NCBI GenBank assembly: GCA_902702965.1
Contig: CACRXP010000005.1
Coordinates: 3,318,925-3,382,924 of the forward strand
Length of the DNA stretch: 64,000 nt
From: Spirometra erinaceieuropaei
Lineage: Eukaryota; Platyhelminthes; Cestoda; Diphyllobothriidea; Diphyllobothriidae
Reading direction: 5' to 3'
Numbering within the stretch: position 1 is the stretch's first letter; each line of letters starts with the position of its first letter. Below are positions 12,563-25,445 of this stretch, piece after piece. The notes under the pieces were generated by a model. That model did no database searches and was not told the origin of the DNA. It worked only from the letters and a program-made list of their open reading frames with translations. Position numbers and translations under genes: made by a program.

Positions 12563-12924
12563 GTTCCAGTTCATTCCTTTCATGTATAGTTCCGGCCGCC
12601 ATGAGATTGTTTGCGAGGGTTCTAGATTGAGCGCCAAGGCACAATTGGAAAAACACGTCCTACCACCGTACCGCCGAACTCTCTCCGAACGTTGTATTAT
12701 GTGTCTTGGGGCTTAGGGTTTGATTTGTAGCAGGCGTCAGCAACTAATTACCTGAGGAATAGGGGTTATGCGGGTGGGGCTTTCGGACGCCCGCAAAATT
12801 AATCTGAGAAAGTGAAAGTCAGAAATAAAATAAAACTGCATCAAGAACCTTCTAATACGCTTATAAAGTAGACAGTATGTAATCGCACACATTCGAAATG
12901 GACAGTCACGGGATTTTACAGTGA

Positions 12925-13915
12925 GTGACCGGTCATATGAAATGTTGGCCAAATTCTGAAATGCGTTTTCGATTATGAAGGATTACGTAGGCGCGGTTGT
13001 AACATTAATTATTCTGCGACACATTCCTATAATATTTCTGACTTGGTAGGATGTCAGTTTTTTGAATGCACTGCTTTTTAATCTCCTGCAGAAATCGAAC
13101 CCGATAAAAAATAACCACTTAATTAGCATGCATTTCGCACATTGATTTTCGATGGTCTTTCAAATTCAAATATATGTTACAAAAACCACGAACGAAAATA
13201 TGCTTTCTTTTAGTCAGCTGATGGAGAATCACGTCATCTTTATGTTTTCTATTTGAAAAAAAGAGTACAATTAGGTCTTTAAAATTTTTTTCAAATTATG
13301 ATATTCTTAAGACCGTGCAATGTTCATTCATACAGCATCGTACCTGTCCGTTTACTACTGCCCCTCATGAAATAAGCAATATGGTCCTCATCCATTGCAA
13401 ATTTTTACGGATTCTATATGGTATCCTTTTAAAGGCATTGAAGAATATGTGATTTTCTTTTTGCGGAACGCATGCACCGTGCAGATTAAAATCTCTAATC
13501 GCTAACGCAGCGACTGATCCGGTTCCAAATTATTCGGGAATAAGAAGGCTTTTTTAAAACCTAATTATACTCCCTCTTCGAGTATAAAACATAAAGTTGG
13601 CGTGATTCTCTATCAAACGACCGAAGAAAGTAAACTTTGTTTATGGTTTCTATAGGATATATTTGAATTTGCAAGACCATCGAAAATCTATGTGCAAAAT
13701 GCATGCTAATTAAGTAGTCATTTTTTACCGGGTTCGATTTCTGCAGGAGATTAAAAAGCAGTGCATTCTAAAACTGACATCCTACCAAGTCCGAAATATT
13801 ATAGGATTATGTCGCAGGATAACTAATGTTGCAACCGCGCCTACGTAATCCCTCATAATCAAAAACTTATTTTAGAATTACACCAACACTTCATGGTATC
13901 GGTCACCCACTGTAG
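12925..13915. repeat. Foldback-family repeat, full palindromic copy
   Basis: The two arms are near-exact reverse complements. CGCGGTTGTAACATTAAT at about 12992 pairs with a matching block near 13830. TCGAACCCGATAAAAAATA near 13089 pairs with TTTTTTACCGGGTTCGAT near 13722, and TTGATTTTCGATGGTC near 13143 pairs with GACCATCGAAAATC near 13676. The non-palindromic centre is about 13270-13540. The termini are diverged (CATATGAAATGTTGGCC left, CCAACACTTCATGGTATC right) relative to 32860-33853. Confidence 0.85.
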
Positions 13916-15427
13916 GCAACTGCATATACCACCCGACTCCACTAAACTAAAGATAGGTTTCCAAGGAAATACGCAGCCAGTGTTAACTGGCGGCAGGCGT
14001 TTATCAGTAGCGCAAATAACGCAGATCGTAGCAAATACGAGCAAGCATTAATTGACAGGGATTTACGAAAATGCAAAACAAAGAGCAATAAGGATGTCAA
14101 ACGAGGTAAGCTGAAGGGCAATAGGAAAGTACGAAGGGAAAAATGAAATCTAATAGCATAAAGAATCGAAAATAAGTAATTGTGGGTAACGCAGACTTCA
14201 GCTCGAAAGCAAGTGCAAAAGTTAGATGTAGATGCACAGTAAAGCATTTTGCCCATATGGGTGTTAATGATAACATCTTCAAACAGTTGGTAGTTTGGAT
14301 AGTAGGAAAAATCTACAAACCGCAATCTAGTTAACTTTATAAACTCAGATCGCCGGCTGCAGTAACTGCAAAACGTAGGCGGCCTCAGAAAGGATATGCG
14401 AAGGGAAAATGGTGCAAAATGGAAATACTAAACTCCAATAGGATGGTGCAGTACCGCCAAGACCAAGGACTGCCGCCGAAAAGTTTGAAATGTAAATGTC
14501 GGCAGACAGTGCGGCAGAATATTCATAGAAAGTTTCGTCTTTAGATGTAACTGTTGCGGCAATACGAAGGCACTGCAAACGGGTTCAGTATTTGAGGGCA
14601 GCCACCTGAAAATCAAGGTTTTGAAAATCGGCCTGTCATTCAGAAGAGGAGTTAGAGTGAAGTGACGCCCCACAGAAATGGGAGTCTGCCATTCAACGGC
14701 AGGGGAGTGGCGTGGCATATGCCGAAATGTATGTTTTGTGACCCATCCTTAGCCAACCCAGCCTATTTGGCGGCCCAGTGGTGGAAGTATAGATTGATGA
14801 GACTCTGGTGAGCCACCGAGAATACAACGTCGGTAGGCAAAAAAGACGGTTCTGTCTGTTCGGGATGCATGATGCGAAGCAGAACAACAGAGCAGCCGGG
14901 CAAGTCAATAACAGAACCTGACAAGTCCTCAGGCCGATAATAACGAAGTAGGCGACGAAAGGGCGTGGGATTATAACAGACGAATTGAAAGTCCACTCAC
15001 TTGAAAAGAGGAAAGGCCTCTGTTGCAACGCACTCCGGACGGAGCTGTGAAACTGGGTGACCAAGTTTTCCCAGAAAATGTGGCAGGTACATGACATGAC
15101 ATAAATACATGACTATATGACAGCATTCAAATGCTTAGAGTTCCAAAATCCTTTCCTGGGGTGCTTAGCATGTGCATTAACAGTTACCGTACGTGGATAG
15201 TTCTTCTCCAACAGGCACAGACTCAAGTCATGTTCCTACATAGGGGCATGATCATGAAAATATTGCCGAAATGCCTTTTTATATGACGACAGTAAACATC
15301 CAGCTGGGTAGCCACGTGGTCTTACAGCATGTCGGTAGGATTCTTCATGTACTAATCCGCGATGTTTGCCAAGGCCTACAGAGCTAAAAAGCATCGATCG
15401 AGAAGGCCTATGCTCAATATTTCCGAG
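13916..15427. other. Unassigned block with several minus-strand open frames
   Basis: This low-repeat block lies between two foldback copies. Minus-strand frames are open at 13942-14325, 14428-14718, 14693-15097 and 14763-14996, but they overlap in different phases. They show no domain signature and no clear splice signals joining them. Composition is purine-rich on the plus strand, which reduces stops on the minus strand and can explain the open frames. A degraded transposon core is possible. I do not call a gene. Confidence 0.35.
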
Positions 15428-15733
15428 AGGTACAGTAGATGTGCTAACTCATGAAATGTTAGCCAAAATTCAAAAAATATTTTTTGGACTCGAAAAGATT
15501 ACATATGTAGGGTTGTAATATTAAACACCTTGCAGCATACTCCCGAGATAATTCAGTTACTTCAGGATGCCGGCTCTCGAACAAACTTCTTTCCAGCCGC
15601 CTGTAAAAACGTACTCTGCAAACATGACTACTTAAATGGTATTTATTTTTTCTGATTGATTTTCGATGCCCTTATAAATTCAAATGTGTTCAATAGAAAT
15701 CATGAATAAAAAAATTCATTCTTTTATTCATTT
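15428..15733. repeat. Foldback-family repeat, left part, interrupted by a LINE
   Basis: It starts with GTAGATGTGCTAACTCATG (15436) and follows the family left arm through TGATTTTCGATGCCCTTAT and ATTCATTCTTTTATTCATT. It then breaks at about 15734. The same arm resumes after the LINE at about 17526 with AAATTACGTCTTCT, which is the next family block. Confidence 0.85.
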
Positions 15734-17525
15734 AGAAGATTTTGAAGGAACTTGTCAGTGAGTTGCCAAAACCACTCTCTATGCTTTTCCATACATCCTT
15801 CGAGGCCGGATGTCAGCCAGCCGACTGGTAATCCGCGTGGATTACTCCGCTGTATACGGGTGCAAACGATTTCAGGCCGGTCAGCCTCACCTCCATTTGC
15901 TGCAAGATTACGGAGAAAATATCTAAGCAACAACTGATCCACTTCCTTGAAAAAAACCATCTTCTTTCCGATTTTAAGCATGGCTTCCGCAAAGACAGGT
16001 CCTATGGGAAAAACTTGCTCTACTGTATGGAACACTGAACCCGGGCTGTTGATGAATTGATTATTGTGCACGCGATCTATATCGACCCCACGAAAGCCTT
16101 CGATACTGTGCCTCACCATTGCCTTCTGTATGAATTCAGCCTTATATGAGTGCGAGGTAAGCTTTCGATGTGGATTTGAAACTTTTAATTCGGCCCATCT
16201 CAACCTGTCCACGTCAATGGCCAACGGTTTTTGGAGGTTGCCATTAACAATGGCTTCCGCAAGGCTTCGTTCATGGCCCTACACTGTTTAATATACATGT
16301 CAGCGACTGTGCAAACGAACTGGATTGCGATGTCACAATGTTTGCTGATGATATGAAGATTTGGAAAACCATAAGTAATGAAATTGACGAAGCGCGATTG
16401 CAGACAAACCTAGACCGTCTCGAGGAATGGTCGAACGACTGGTTTTTGTCGTATAACGCAAAAAAGGGTAACTTCCTAAAAGTAGGCAAAACCAGTTCGT
16501 CTAACCGCATGGTCTAATACTTGACTCGCAAACCATTGTAAGTAATTGACGCCCAGAAGGACAACCTCGCTCAGGCCTTCGCTGCGATGTCCATCCTATA
16601 CCTCTTAAAACAGGCGTTCTCTTCCTTTGATAAAGACTGCTGGACCAAGGACTTTTGGACCTTTATGCGGCAGCCTCTAAAGTTTGTTATCCAAGGATGG
16701 AGACTCTGGACAGCTAAAGACCTTGGCATACTCGAAAATGTTCAACGGCGGATAACGAATCTTGTAACTAGACAGGAGTCACTACACTCCGAAGCACGAT
16801 TAGTTAATCCCGATCTCTCTCCTTTAAGTTACAGGCAGCTACGTGGTGACTTTTTACAAGCTTTCCGAATTCTACGCAATCAGGACGGCTGCCTTGTACC
16901 AGGAGACTTCGCCGGATTGGCGACTACGACTAACCCTAGAGGTCATCCACTCAAACTACGTGTGATTGGTGCCCGGCTAGACGCACGGAAGTTCTTCTTC
17001 CCCAACAGAGCGGTTACAACTTGCAATGCTTTGCCCTGAGGAGGTTGTTATGTCGGGATCCATAGAAACTTCTGAAAGAAAGTTAGATCAACATTTCAGT
17101 GCGCACCACAATGTCACCCGACCGCAACCCTCTTGATAGCCTACGTTAACAATTTAATGCTATGAAGATATTACTACCGTCGGTTAAGTAACATTTGTTC
17201 ATGCAATTTATTAATTTTGGAATCGCAGCGCACACCACTGCTTGCATTCACCAAGATGCTTGCAGACTACAAATATTATTACCTTTTCCGTAGCTTACGT
17301 ATGTTTCAAATACCAACTGTATTAATCACCAAGTCGATTTGATATGCCTTTAAATACTGTTATCGCAGGAAGTACTGCGTTCATCTGTACAGCTTTTGAT
17401 ATTCCCCTTGTATTTCTTTTATGTTAATTCCTTGTCTCTTTTTCCACATACAACCTCTGCGTGTAAAATATAGGGGTTTCAAAGGTACGCACTTACGTTT
17501 CTCCAAATAAACTGAACTGGACTGA
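15734..17525 (+). pseudogene. 5'-truncated CR1/jockey-like LINE, reverse transcriptase remnant
   Basis: A degraded non-LTR retrotransposon. Read across stops and frameshifts, it keeps the RT order of the CR1/jockey group: a PLSMLF...WITPLYTG segment (15760-15860), FRPVSLTSICCKITEKI (about 15870-15920), LLSDFKHGFRKDRS (about 15965), an AFDTVPHHCLL palm segment (about 16095), and FADDMKIWK with both catalytic aspartates (about 16340). The C-terminal part is open as one frame of 150 codons (16587-17039), with WTAKDLGILENVQRR, a YRQLRGDFLQAFRI segment and HPLKLRVIGARLD. A one-base shift at about 17037 continues into PEEVVMSGSIE. Internal stops lie at about 16029, 16148 and 16516. The 3' end carries short AACTG/GACTG units (17508-17524). 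The N-terminal endonuclease is absent. It is dead but of recognisable family. Confidence 0.9.
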
Positions 17526-18005
17526 AAAAATTACGTCTTCTATAAATTTTATACTTAAGAAAGGGTAAAACTCGGTTTTAGAAACTATTCCGATTGCTGA
17601 ATAATTTTGAACCCGACATGCCGTTGACATTGCATTAGGGGTTTACAAACTACAAGCTGTATATTTTCTATGTACGGAAAATTATATATTTTTATATGAT
17701 ATTTAGAGAAAACCATATGGAAATCATAGAATTTAGCAATGGGTTTGATCCATATTGTAAACTTTACAGACAACATAAGTAAATGCAGAGACACGATATT
17801 TTGTGAACGGACATTTCACGGCCTTGAAAAATCTCATAAATCGGAAATTTTTTAAAACCGAATTATATCCCTCCCTCTAGTATCAAATTTAAAGAGACCG
17901 TTATCTTCTTCTAAATGAAGTAAACAATAAATATTTTAGTGAATGATTTCCTTGAAACATATCTGAATTTATAAGGGCACCTAAAATCAATGAGAAAAAA
18001 TCGAC
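17526..18005. repeat. Foldback-family repeat, right part after the LINE, right-truncated
   Basis: It continues the family sequence from AAATTACGTCTTCTAT through the centre (TACAAGCTGTATATTTTC) and into the right arm (AAAATCAATGAGAAAAAAT near 17985). The match then stops abruptly at about 18005, so the terminus is lost. Confidence 0.8.
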
Positions 18006-18904
18006 GGGTGCTTTTGAGGTCTTATGGACGTGGTTGGTCCACAGCACCTGTGTGTTGCATGCCCCAATATTTTCTTAGATAGAGACTTGCTGAAACATGT
18101 GATATTTTAACAGATTTCTGTGCCTATTGGTCTCTCAAGTATGGTTAATTCAGACTACTCATTCGAAGACCACGTGATACATGACAAGACCAACCAAAAT
18201 AAGTTTTGCTAATTGGTCATGTAAGAGCCGAATCTGGATTCGCAAATCAGTACGAGTCCGCAGAAGACGCCTTTTAAAAACCCACTGAGCCGTAATTGGG
18301 GAAAAACAAAACATTTCAAATGTCACATGACCCGCGGTGCGCTTGAATCTGAATGTCTGGCAAACTGCCAACAGGACACAGCGCACCTCACAGAGCATCA
18401 TCTTGCGCGAGGGAGTTCAAGGCGAGTAATATCGCCAAGACTTTACCACTGAAACCGCCTTACTTTTTGAATTCTTCGCAAAGAACGACTTGACCTTTCG
18501 CCCTAAAGATTAGCTGGGCTCGTATGTTTTGAAAACAAAGACCTCACTACTCGATCTAATCAAGGAATCGTTGGGCAGCCAATGCTGGCCAGATGTCTCT
18601 GAATTTATCTCATGCATTTAAGAACTAACGGGGGACGCCTGTCTGGATTTTTAGATAATGCCGGCGTTAAGAGTATGATAGTCCAATTCTTGTATGTGCA
18701 AAACTGCAGTTTAGAATTTTTTGCATTTCAGTGTTTTCAACTATTTCCCACTGCAGTCTTTCAAACTAGCACTTAATTGAACTAATTGGACTGAACCGTC
18801 TGCTATGTGCTTGTTGGAGATGGCAGGCCGCATTAATAAGAAGATCTATGAGCCTTCTTGTTTAGATTGAAAACAGAAGGCGGAGCGAAATCATGCTTCA
18901 AGCA
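18006..18904. other. Unassigned spacer
   Basis: No gene, tRNA-like or recognisable repeat was seen. A block near 18585-18610 (CCAATGCTGGCCAGATGTC) weakly recalls long-repeat copies C and A. Confidence 0.4.
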
Positions 18905-19115
18905 ATATATATATATATATTGGCAGAATGCTATTACCGACAAAGACAAGGGAGACTGGAATGGCCACTTCCGGCTTATTAGCCGTCGTCAGCCAGCCAT
19001 ACCCAAGCCCGAAGTGTGGAACACCCGAGCCTCGAACTCGCGACCTGTTGGTTTAGAAGTCCACGCCTCTACCCACCGGGCCACGAGCCCGTTGCCCTGT
19101 CGGTTTTCGATGGGG
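18905..19115 (-). repeat. tRNA-derived SINE, minus strand
   Basis: Read on the minus strand, the head at 19105-19015 has an A box (GTGGCCCGGTGGGTAGAGG) and a B box (GCGAGTTCGAGGCTCG). It is followed by the same body as the intact copy at 39350-39646 (GACGACGGCTAATAAGCC) and ends in an AT run, (TA)n at 18906-18921. The homologous plus-strand SINE has a clean target-site duplication, so the family is well supported. Confidence 0.85.
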
Positions 19116-19123
19116 AATGTACA

Positions 19124-19291
19124 ATGGTAGGGGGCGCTCACCGATCGTTCATACGGAACTCACTCGTTCCGTTGTGCTTTACGGGCTCTCTCTCGAGCTG
19201 TGCGGCTGCTGGTTGGGCTCGAGAGAGAGCCCTTAAGGCACAACGGAACGAGTGAGTTCCGTATGAACGATCGGTGAGCGCCCTCTACCAT
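19124..19291. repeat. SINE-tail inverted repeat, 75-bp stem hairpin
   Basis: 19124-19198 and 19217-19291 are reverse complements with only about three mismatches, separated by 18 bases. Each arm equals the 3' tail of the SINE family (GCTCGAGAGAGAGCCC ... GAGTTCCGTA ... CTACCAT), which also ends the copy at 39560-39646. The stem includes its own short palindrome, CTCGAG. It probably arose from two SINE tails in opposite orientation. Confidence 0.85.
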
Positions 19292-19295
19292 CATA

Positions 19296-22200
19296 TATAT
19301 ATTTTACGTGGTACGATCTTTTCGTTATGGGGTTCCTATATCTAAAATTATTTCATGTTGTTCGTAAGAAACAAAAATGGACAGTGTAAATGCCGTAAAA
19401 GAGTTAGGTCTTCTTAAACAAATTGGTTAGTAAAGCTGATTTTCTTTGGCAGTTTCGAGTTAGTGTATCACTACCTCATATGATGTGACAGTTAGTAGGC
19501 AGCATAAGTCATCAAATAGGCCAAGCCGTGGCGAACGGACTTCAGCTACACGCTGATTTCGTTCAGAGTTGACGAGAGGATAGAGAATTAATCCATCCCC
19601 ACCTTCTCCTTGAGTTTTCTGCTAAAAAGGCAGTTCGTGAACTGGATTTTACAATCCCGCCCGAGTTTAATGAATGCAATTGTATGCACGATGTGTTCGT
19701 AAGGGACATTGCCAGTGCTCAATTTCCTTGTGCATCAAAGCACTCCGTTGTCAGGCTGGCATAAGTAGTCAAAGTGTAGAATCAAGCCGCATTTTTGTCT
19801 TTTGTTGACCAACTAGCTGGCCAACTGAAACTAATTGTTTTACAAAACGGCTGAAGTGAATGCGCATGCAGTTTAGCAGAGAATAGGTCAGATGGGCAAT
19901 GACCGTTAATTAAAATAAAAATGTGTAAATCTTGATACGCCGAGGAGCATGGAAGGTGAGCATCACTCGTCAGCCGACGCGGCCCAAACCTGAACTAGTT
20001 TCCCAAGACAGAAGGAGGCATGTGTGCGTACTGGAAATTGACGCAGTATCCTCACTGTTATAGGTCCACCTGCGAATCAACTCTAGCCTACGGCTTCATG
20101 ACAAGAAGGAAAAAGCGTATGCACTCCAGCTGTCAGGCCAAATCAATTAATGACCGCCTCACGTCACCAAAGCCGACGGGACTCGATCCTGTGTCTAAAA
20201 CGATTGTATCCCCGCGTTTGGAGGAGCCGTCACAACAGACTCGTCCGCCTGCCACCCTAACGACGAACTCACGATCCGCCCACACGGCGTTCGTGTGTTG
20301 ATATCACGCCAGACACCGGCAGGATTGAAGGGTCGCCCAGCCACTCACATAATTCAGAAGTCCAGTCGACATGCCAGCAGCTCGAGGGCGTGATCAGATT
20401 GGCTTAACCCCAGGGCGGCCTTGGACAATTCTTTATCCACCTTTTGTCGCCAGATTTTCGCTGATAGAACTCAGCAATAGACTATTTGTTCTTCCAACCC
20501 TGCTGTTGAGTTCTCATTTGGGAATTCAATAGCGAGGAGTTGTAGAACGTGCTACCAGGTAGGCGGTACGTTAGGAACATAACCCCCGATCAATGATCAC
20601 GTGGGCGCAGGTCCAAACTTTCGATCTCCCCCATCGAATTTGTGGCATAGCCGGTTGACGACGCAAGTAGCCCAGAAATGTCTGCTCTAGGTTTGCCTGG
20701 CGGTGTCACTAGAACCGCTCAGAGCATCTGTCACGAAACGAGCTTTCATTTTTAACGTAGTGCATCTCACTCAACGTGACCGGATCACAACTTTTAGTTT
20801 GGCAACAACGAACTCCAGCCAGGGCTGACGTCCACGTGGGTCGCCATCTGATTCAAACCTGGATTTGTAGATAATTAACCAGCATTCGTAACGTTCTTCT
20901 ATTCGCCCCGTGCGAAGAAACGTGCACCTTCGCAGAGGATGGACGCGTGGATATACAGCTTGTCCACAGACAAGGTTTTCAGCCCATCACCTGACAGACA
21001 ATGAGATCTGCGCATTAACCTTCTCGGCGTGATTACCAAAGTACTTGTCTTGTAGAGTACCAATGTCTATTTATCATAGTCTATCGAACATTAAAACCTG
21101 GCCTGCAATTCAATACAGATAAGCCTGTCATTAGGCCGTCGTCAGGGGAGTCGTACAGAAGAATCCATTCCCGACGGGAGGATACGATCCGGTTGTGGCG
21201 CATGCAACAGCTTTTTTATAGAGGAGGATTCACAGACACTTAATGATAGTGCAGAGTGCGTACATGATTTGCAAGAAACGGTGCACGGTTTTCTATAAGG
21301 ATTTATAAATGTTTTTTTCCCAGTTACTGATTATTATGCTTGCCTCAGTGTCATTCGAAGCGTCTAGGGGACATTTGTACGATTGCTTACGGTTCGAATA
21401 ATGTGGGAATCCTTATCAGAGGCGTTTTCTCCCAAACTCAGGGTGTATTTCTATACAACGGATTTCTTTTATGGTCGCAAGAGGCATGGCCATGGAAGTG
21501 GTCTGGAGAAACTAGTACCAGTTCCCAAACCCTATCAACCAGTAACCTTTTTACCGACTGCCAGACGAGACGAATCGTAAAAGACTGTGGCGTGGATTGT
21601 AAATGCCCTGATTTAGAGCGATTCGGTCATCCACACCGATTTCTTGACTTAAGCTGGTTTTAATTTTAGAAGGGAAATATCAATACAGTCGGTCTATGTA
21701 ATTGCATCTAAATGTGGATCTGTCATCTTCCCATAAGCGTATTTAGACGGGTCGATGAAATACTACTTGCATCATGACATTACGGAGGAGAAATAAACTG
21801 ATTTCCGAAATCAAAGGTTCAATATCTTTTTGGGATATTAAAAACTATCAATAAAGATCTGTCGTTTGACTGACTAATTACGAATATGCTACCAATGCAT
21901 TTGACGAAAACCAACTGACGCCTTCTGAATTTAAGCTTGTTTCTTTTTGAAGAATCCGTGTCGGCTCAAATAATGAATCCTCTCGTCCCGCAACTGTAAA
22001 TCTGAAAGTTTTTTTATAAACGATGTTCTGTACCTCGAAAAGTTAGTTTGGGATCATTTCCGATTTACATTATATAAGTAAACAAAGGTTTGAAAAATTT
22101 GCCTCTGCGGTAAGCTCACGGACGTAGCTATTACCGTAGACCCCCTACGAAATACATTGCTACACTAGAATTGAAGTTCGGGCAAAGTTGACAACGTCGT

Positions 22201-23329
22201 TTGGCCTTGAGTTCAAATAAATATAAGTTGTCTGAATAGACTCGCAATGCTCATTAACAAAAAGTTTAATTTTTAAGCTAAATTGACGAATTTTCCAAAC
22301 ACTTTGTCAGAATAAATCTCGCGAATTAATAATCGTTACTTGAATAATGTCTCTTACTACCACTTCTTAACATTCACTTCACAAATTAAAGCGTTTTCAT
22401 CAAGGAAGGCACTGTGTTTTTCCGTACGTCTATTTTATAATAAAGTGCGTCTTTTTCAAATACAAATGATGTCGAAAATGTATGCGTATTTTTTTCAACG
22501 TCTTAAATTCCTGGTCACTTTTAACAGGACCCCTGTTTTATCTCATGCTATCTACCTTTCCCGACAAAAAATCATCAATAAACGACTATGTTTCTGTGAG
22601 GAAGACTTTAAATGATTATAAAGTGCCAACAAAACTACAACGCCAGACTGCCCAATCAAATAGGCCAAATTCTGAGAACCTATCATAAGTTCAAGCCCCC
22701 TGTGAAATTCTAATAGCTTCTTCTCTCAGAACTCCCAGTTGAAAGAGACACAGTTTCCCGTAAGACACCTATAAGAAATGGACCTTTTGCAATCATAACA
22801 AACATAGGCCAGTTTTGAAGGCATCAAAAGTCAATGAGAAAAGGTGTGTTGTAAAAGAATTGTTTTTCTACGGGGGTAATATATGCAGATGGGTGAGTGA
22901 TGTGCGACGAACAGCTAATGTCCTGTTAAAAAATATGTTTAGGAAATGTAGCCAGTATCCTCTGCTTCGAAAACGGATAAAGTGCGTGCTGAATTGTGCA
23001 ATTACTTGCCATACTGACAACGCAGGTACTAGCTAAACGACAAAAACACGCGTATTTCGCCGATCTTGTGCCACTGCCTGAAGCAGCTGCGAGATTTTCG
23101 GCTCATCAGTGGGTCAACCAGCCTTCCCGTGTGTTCTCTAGCATGTGAACTCCGGTTTCATCTTGTATTGTTTACTTTTCGAGGAAATTAATGCGTGAAC
23201 TTGGATTTGGAACAGAATTTCGGAACGCGCCTTGAAAAATCTGTCACAAAGAATATATTCCAATTTTGCGCATTTATCTCCTCGAAAATTAAACGAGGTA
23301 AAGGATGGATTTTATTTGTAGACTGGATG
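19296..23329. other. Long unassigned stretch
   Basis: About 4 kb with no confident gene. A weak tRNA-like motif lies on the minus strand at about 20160-20290, with a B box AGGATCGAGTCCCG near 20190 and a poor A box upstream; it could be another SINE head. The frame 21340-21663 (107 codons, plus) is open without recognisable features. The remainder shows no palindromes, tandem repeats or splice-like exon patterns I could defend. Confidence 0.35.
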
Positions 23330-23562
23330 AACCCGGAAGAACTAAACCTGGTGACAGTATCGGCCTAGACCAAGCCTACTGGACCTAAGAAGTTTCGCCG
23401 ACATGGACAGCAGAGATCGAATCAGCCATTTTTTAGCCCGATTTCTGTCAGAAGTCAGTCATAGCTCAACCCCCGCTCGGAACCACCCAACATTTGGAGA
23501 AGGGCCAGGCTGTAATCGGACAGTCGAGTCCAATGTTCTACCACTGCGCCACCAGCCCCTGT
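23330..23562 (-). repeat. Second tRNA-derived SINE family, minus strand
   Basis: On the minus strand the head starts near 23558 with GGTGGCGCAGTGGTAGAAC, a near-perfect A box (Arg-tRNA-like). A degenerate B box (GGTTCCGAGCGGGG) follows about 50 nt later. The remaining 150 bp are body without coding potential. The sequence differs from the SINE family at 18905 and 39350. Confidence 0.6.
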
Positions 23563-24114
23563 CCTTTTGGCAGTGATCGAGAGTGTTAAAAATCACATGG
23601 CGGTTTCGTAAACAAAAATATCCCGACTGCACAGCGGAATGGAGAATCCTTTAATATTAGGCCTAATAGCAATACATACGGGTCAGGCAGAATTAAACTA
23701 GGACATCAACCAGGAAAAGACAACTCTCCGAGCACCCACGCATCTTGTTGGAAGATAAGTTAACTGTCAGATGGGTAGACACCATTTCAAATTTATCTAC
23801 ATACGAATTCCCTCCAAAAATGCCTCTATGAACGTATGCTTTTGCCAACCCCCTGTAGTATCTGGTGAGGCGGACAGAGTCACAAACGTGAAACATGCAT
23901 GCTTGGAAAGGTCAAGTCGTGTTAAATATATTTGACGCACATTAAGTCGGACCCCCATCCTTATTTAACGTGAGAGCAAAACGGACAAAATTTTCACCAG
24001 GTTTTTTTTGAAAAACTCGGATTCTAGAACAATAAAGCATATATTAACTGCGCCACGATTAAAATGATGTTAACAGTCATTTCGTGGTTCCTCAGCAGCT
24101 TATATCTAACAGTT
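23563..24114. other. Unassigned spacer
   Basis: No supported feature was seen. A short minus-strand frame (23693-23896) has no recognisable content. Confidence 0.4.
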
Positions 24115-25445
24115 TTGAAGAAAAGCGATTTTGTTCAAGGTAAAATTGTCGCCAGATACGTTGTTTCCATCAGGCATGCCAGTAAAGTATGAATTAAACG
24201 TCGTTTCGAAACCTCAAACAGACATTTCACGCTGAAAACATGTAAAGGTATATTTCTGCATCCAACGGGGTTTGCTGCAGTCAGTCTGCCTAGGTAGTCA
24301 TCTTTTGAGATGTTCTTTATTCTCTCTGCGTAGCTGGCCTATCTCATGAAATTTAAGCCGCAATTCTGTTTTTTATTCAAATGATTATACACATGTCCTA
24401 TTTCTCTCGTAATATTTGCAAGTGTACGTTGACCATTTCGCATGTTTCATAAGCAGTACTGATGGAAGGACTACTTCCAAGTTCTATAAATAGAAATTTC
24501 CCGGTCCTGAAAGGCCTCACGATAGCAAACGTTTCAAAGACTGTAATATGTCCTTTCCACTAACAGTATTTTTCAATATTATAGGATTTGCTAACAAATG
24601 GAGGGTGGTATTTTCACGAAATAAATCAGCTACGGGATGGTTTTAGCTTGAACTTGACAAAAACCTCACTACCCCTTCCTCCCGCGGCTAGAGCCCGTTG
24701 TTTTTCCAATTACTCGTGACGGACATACTCAAACTTCCCTCGGGTAAGAACTCCACCGAATTCCGAATGCTCACTTCTGTCCGTAAAATTAGTTAATGGT
24801 TTCATGCAAGCAATACGAAGAAATTCCTTTACCACTATGGGCATGCATTGGCATGGGTGAAAACAACTTATGCGTCGACCGATCCATAGGACAACGACGG
24901 GACTTATTTTGTTTACCATCGGCTTATCGAAAGCCAAATAGAGAAACGTGTATCGTCTGTGATTATGTTGTACAGTGGTGAATACTGCAGCTCCCACTAA
25001 GTAATCCCTCCTAGTCAGTGACATTTTCTGAGAATGTCGGTCGAAATTTCACGACATAGGTCAGCGACGGGATGTGTTCTACGTGAATTGAAGAAAAGAC
25101 GATATATCCTTTTCTCAGGTGACCAGAGCCCATTGTACTATTTAGGTTACCACTGACTGATATACTCAAACATCCCTAGGGCAATAATTCCGGTGGAATT
25201 ATTAATGCTCATTTCTGCACGGGAATTAATTGGTGGTCTTCTGGAAGCAATATTATAAATTAGCTTTACCTCTACGTGCATGCAATGGCGTGGGTTGAAA
25301 CAACTTATCCGTTGACCGATTTCAAGGAACGAAGGATATTCTCAAGGGCTTGCGCGATTTTTCTTCGCGTTAAAGCAAATTTTTTTCAAGGCCTATATAA
25401 ATTAATGGACCCTAGCGTCCGTCAATTACGATCATTGATCGATCT
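24115..25445 (+). repeat. Long interspersed repeat, copy B, first block
   Basis: It matches copy C (7610-8930) in order and orientation, e.g. GGTATATTTCTGCATCCAA, GCGTAGCTGGCCTATCTC and TCAAGGGCTTGCGCGATTT. It contains an internal duplication: 24715-25060 and 25060-25400 share ACATACTCAAAC/ATACTCAAACATCCC and the GCATGCATTGGCATGGGT/GCATGCAATGGCGTGGGT block. Copy C has only one version of this segment. No conserved reading frame was found. Confidence 0.7.

Noticed and set aside
14693..15097. 134-codon minus-strand frame
   Set aside because: It overlaps other open frames in different phases, lacks any signature, and lies in purine-rich DNA where minus-strand stops are rare.
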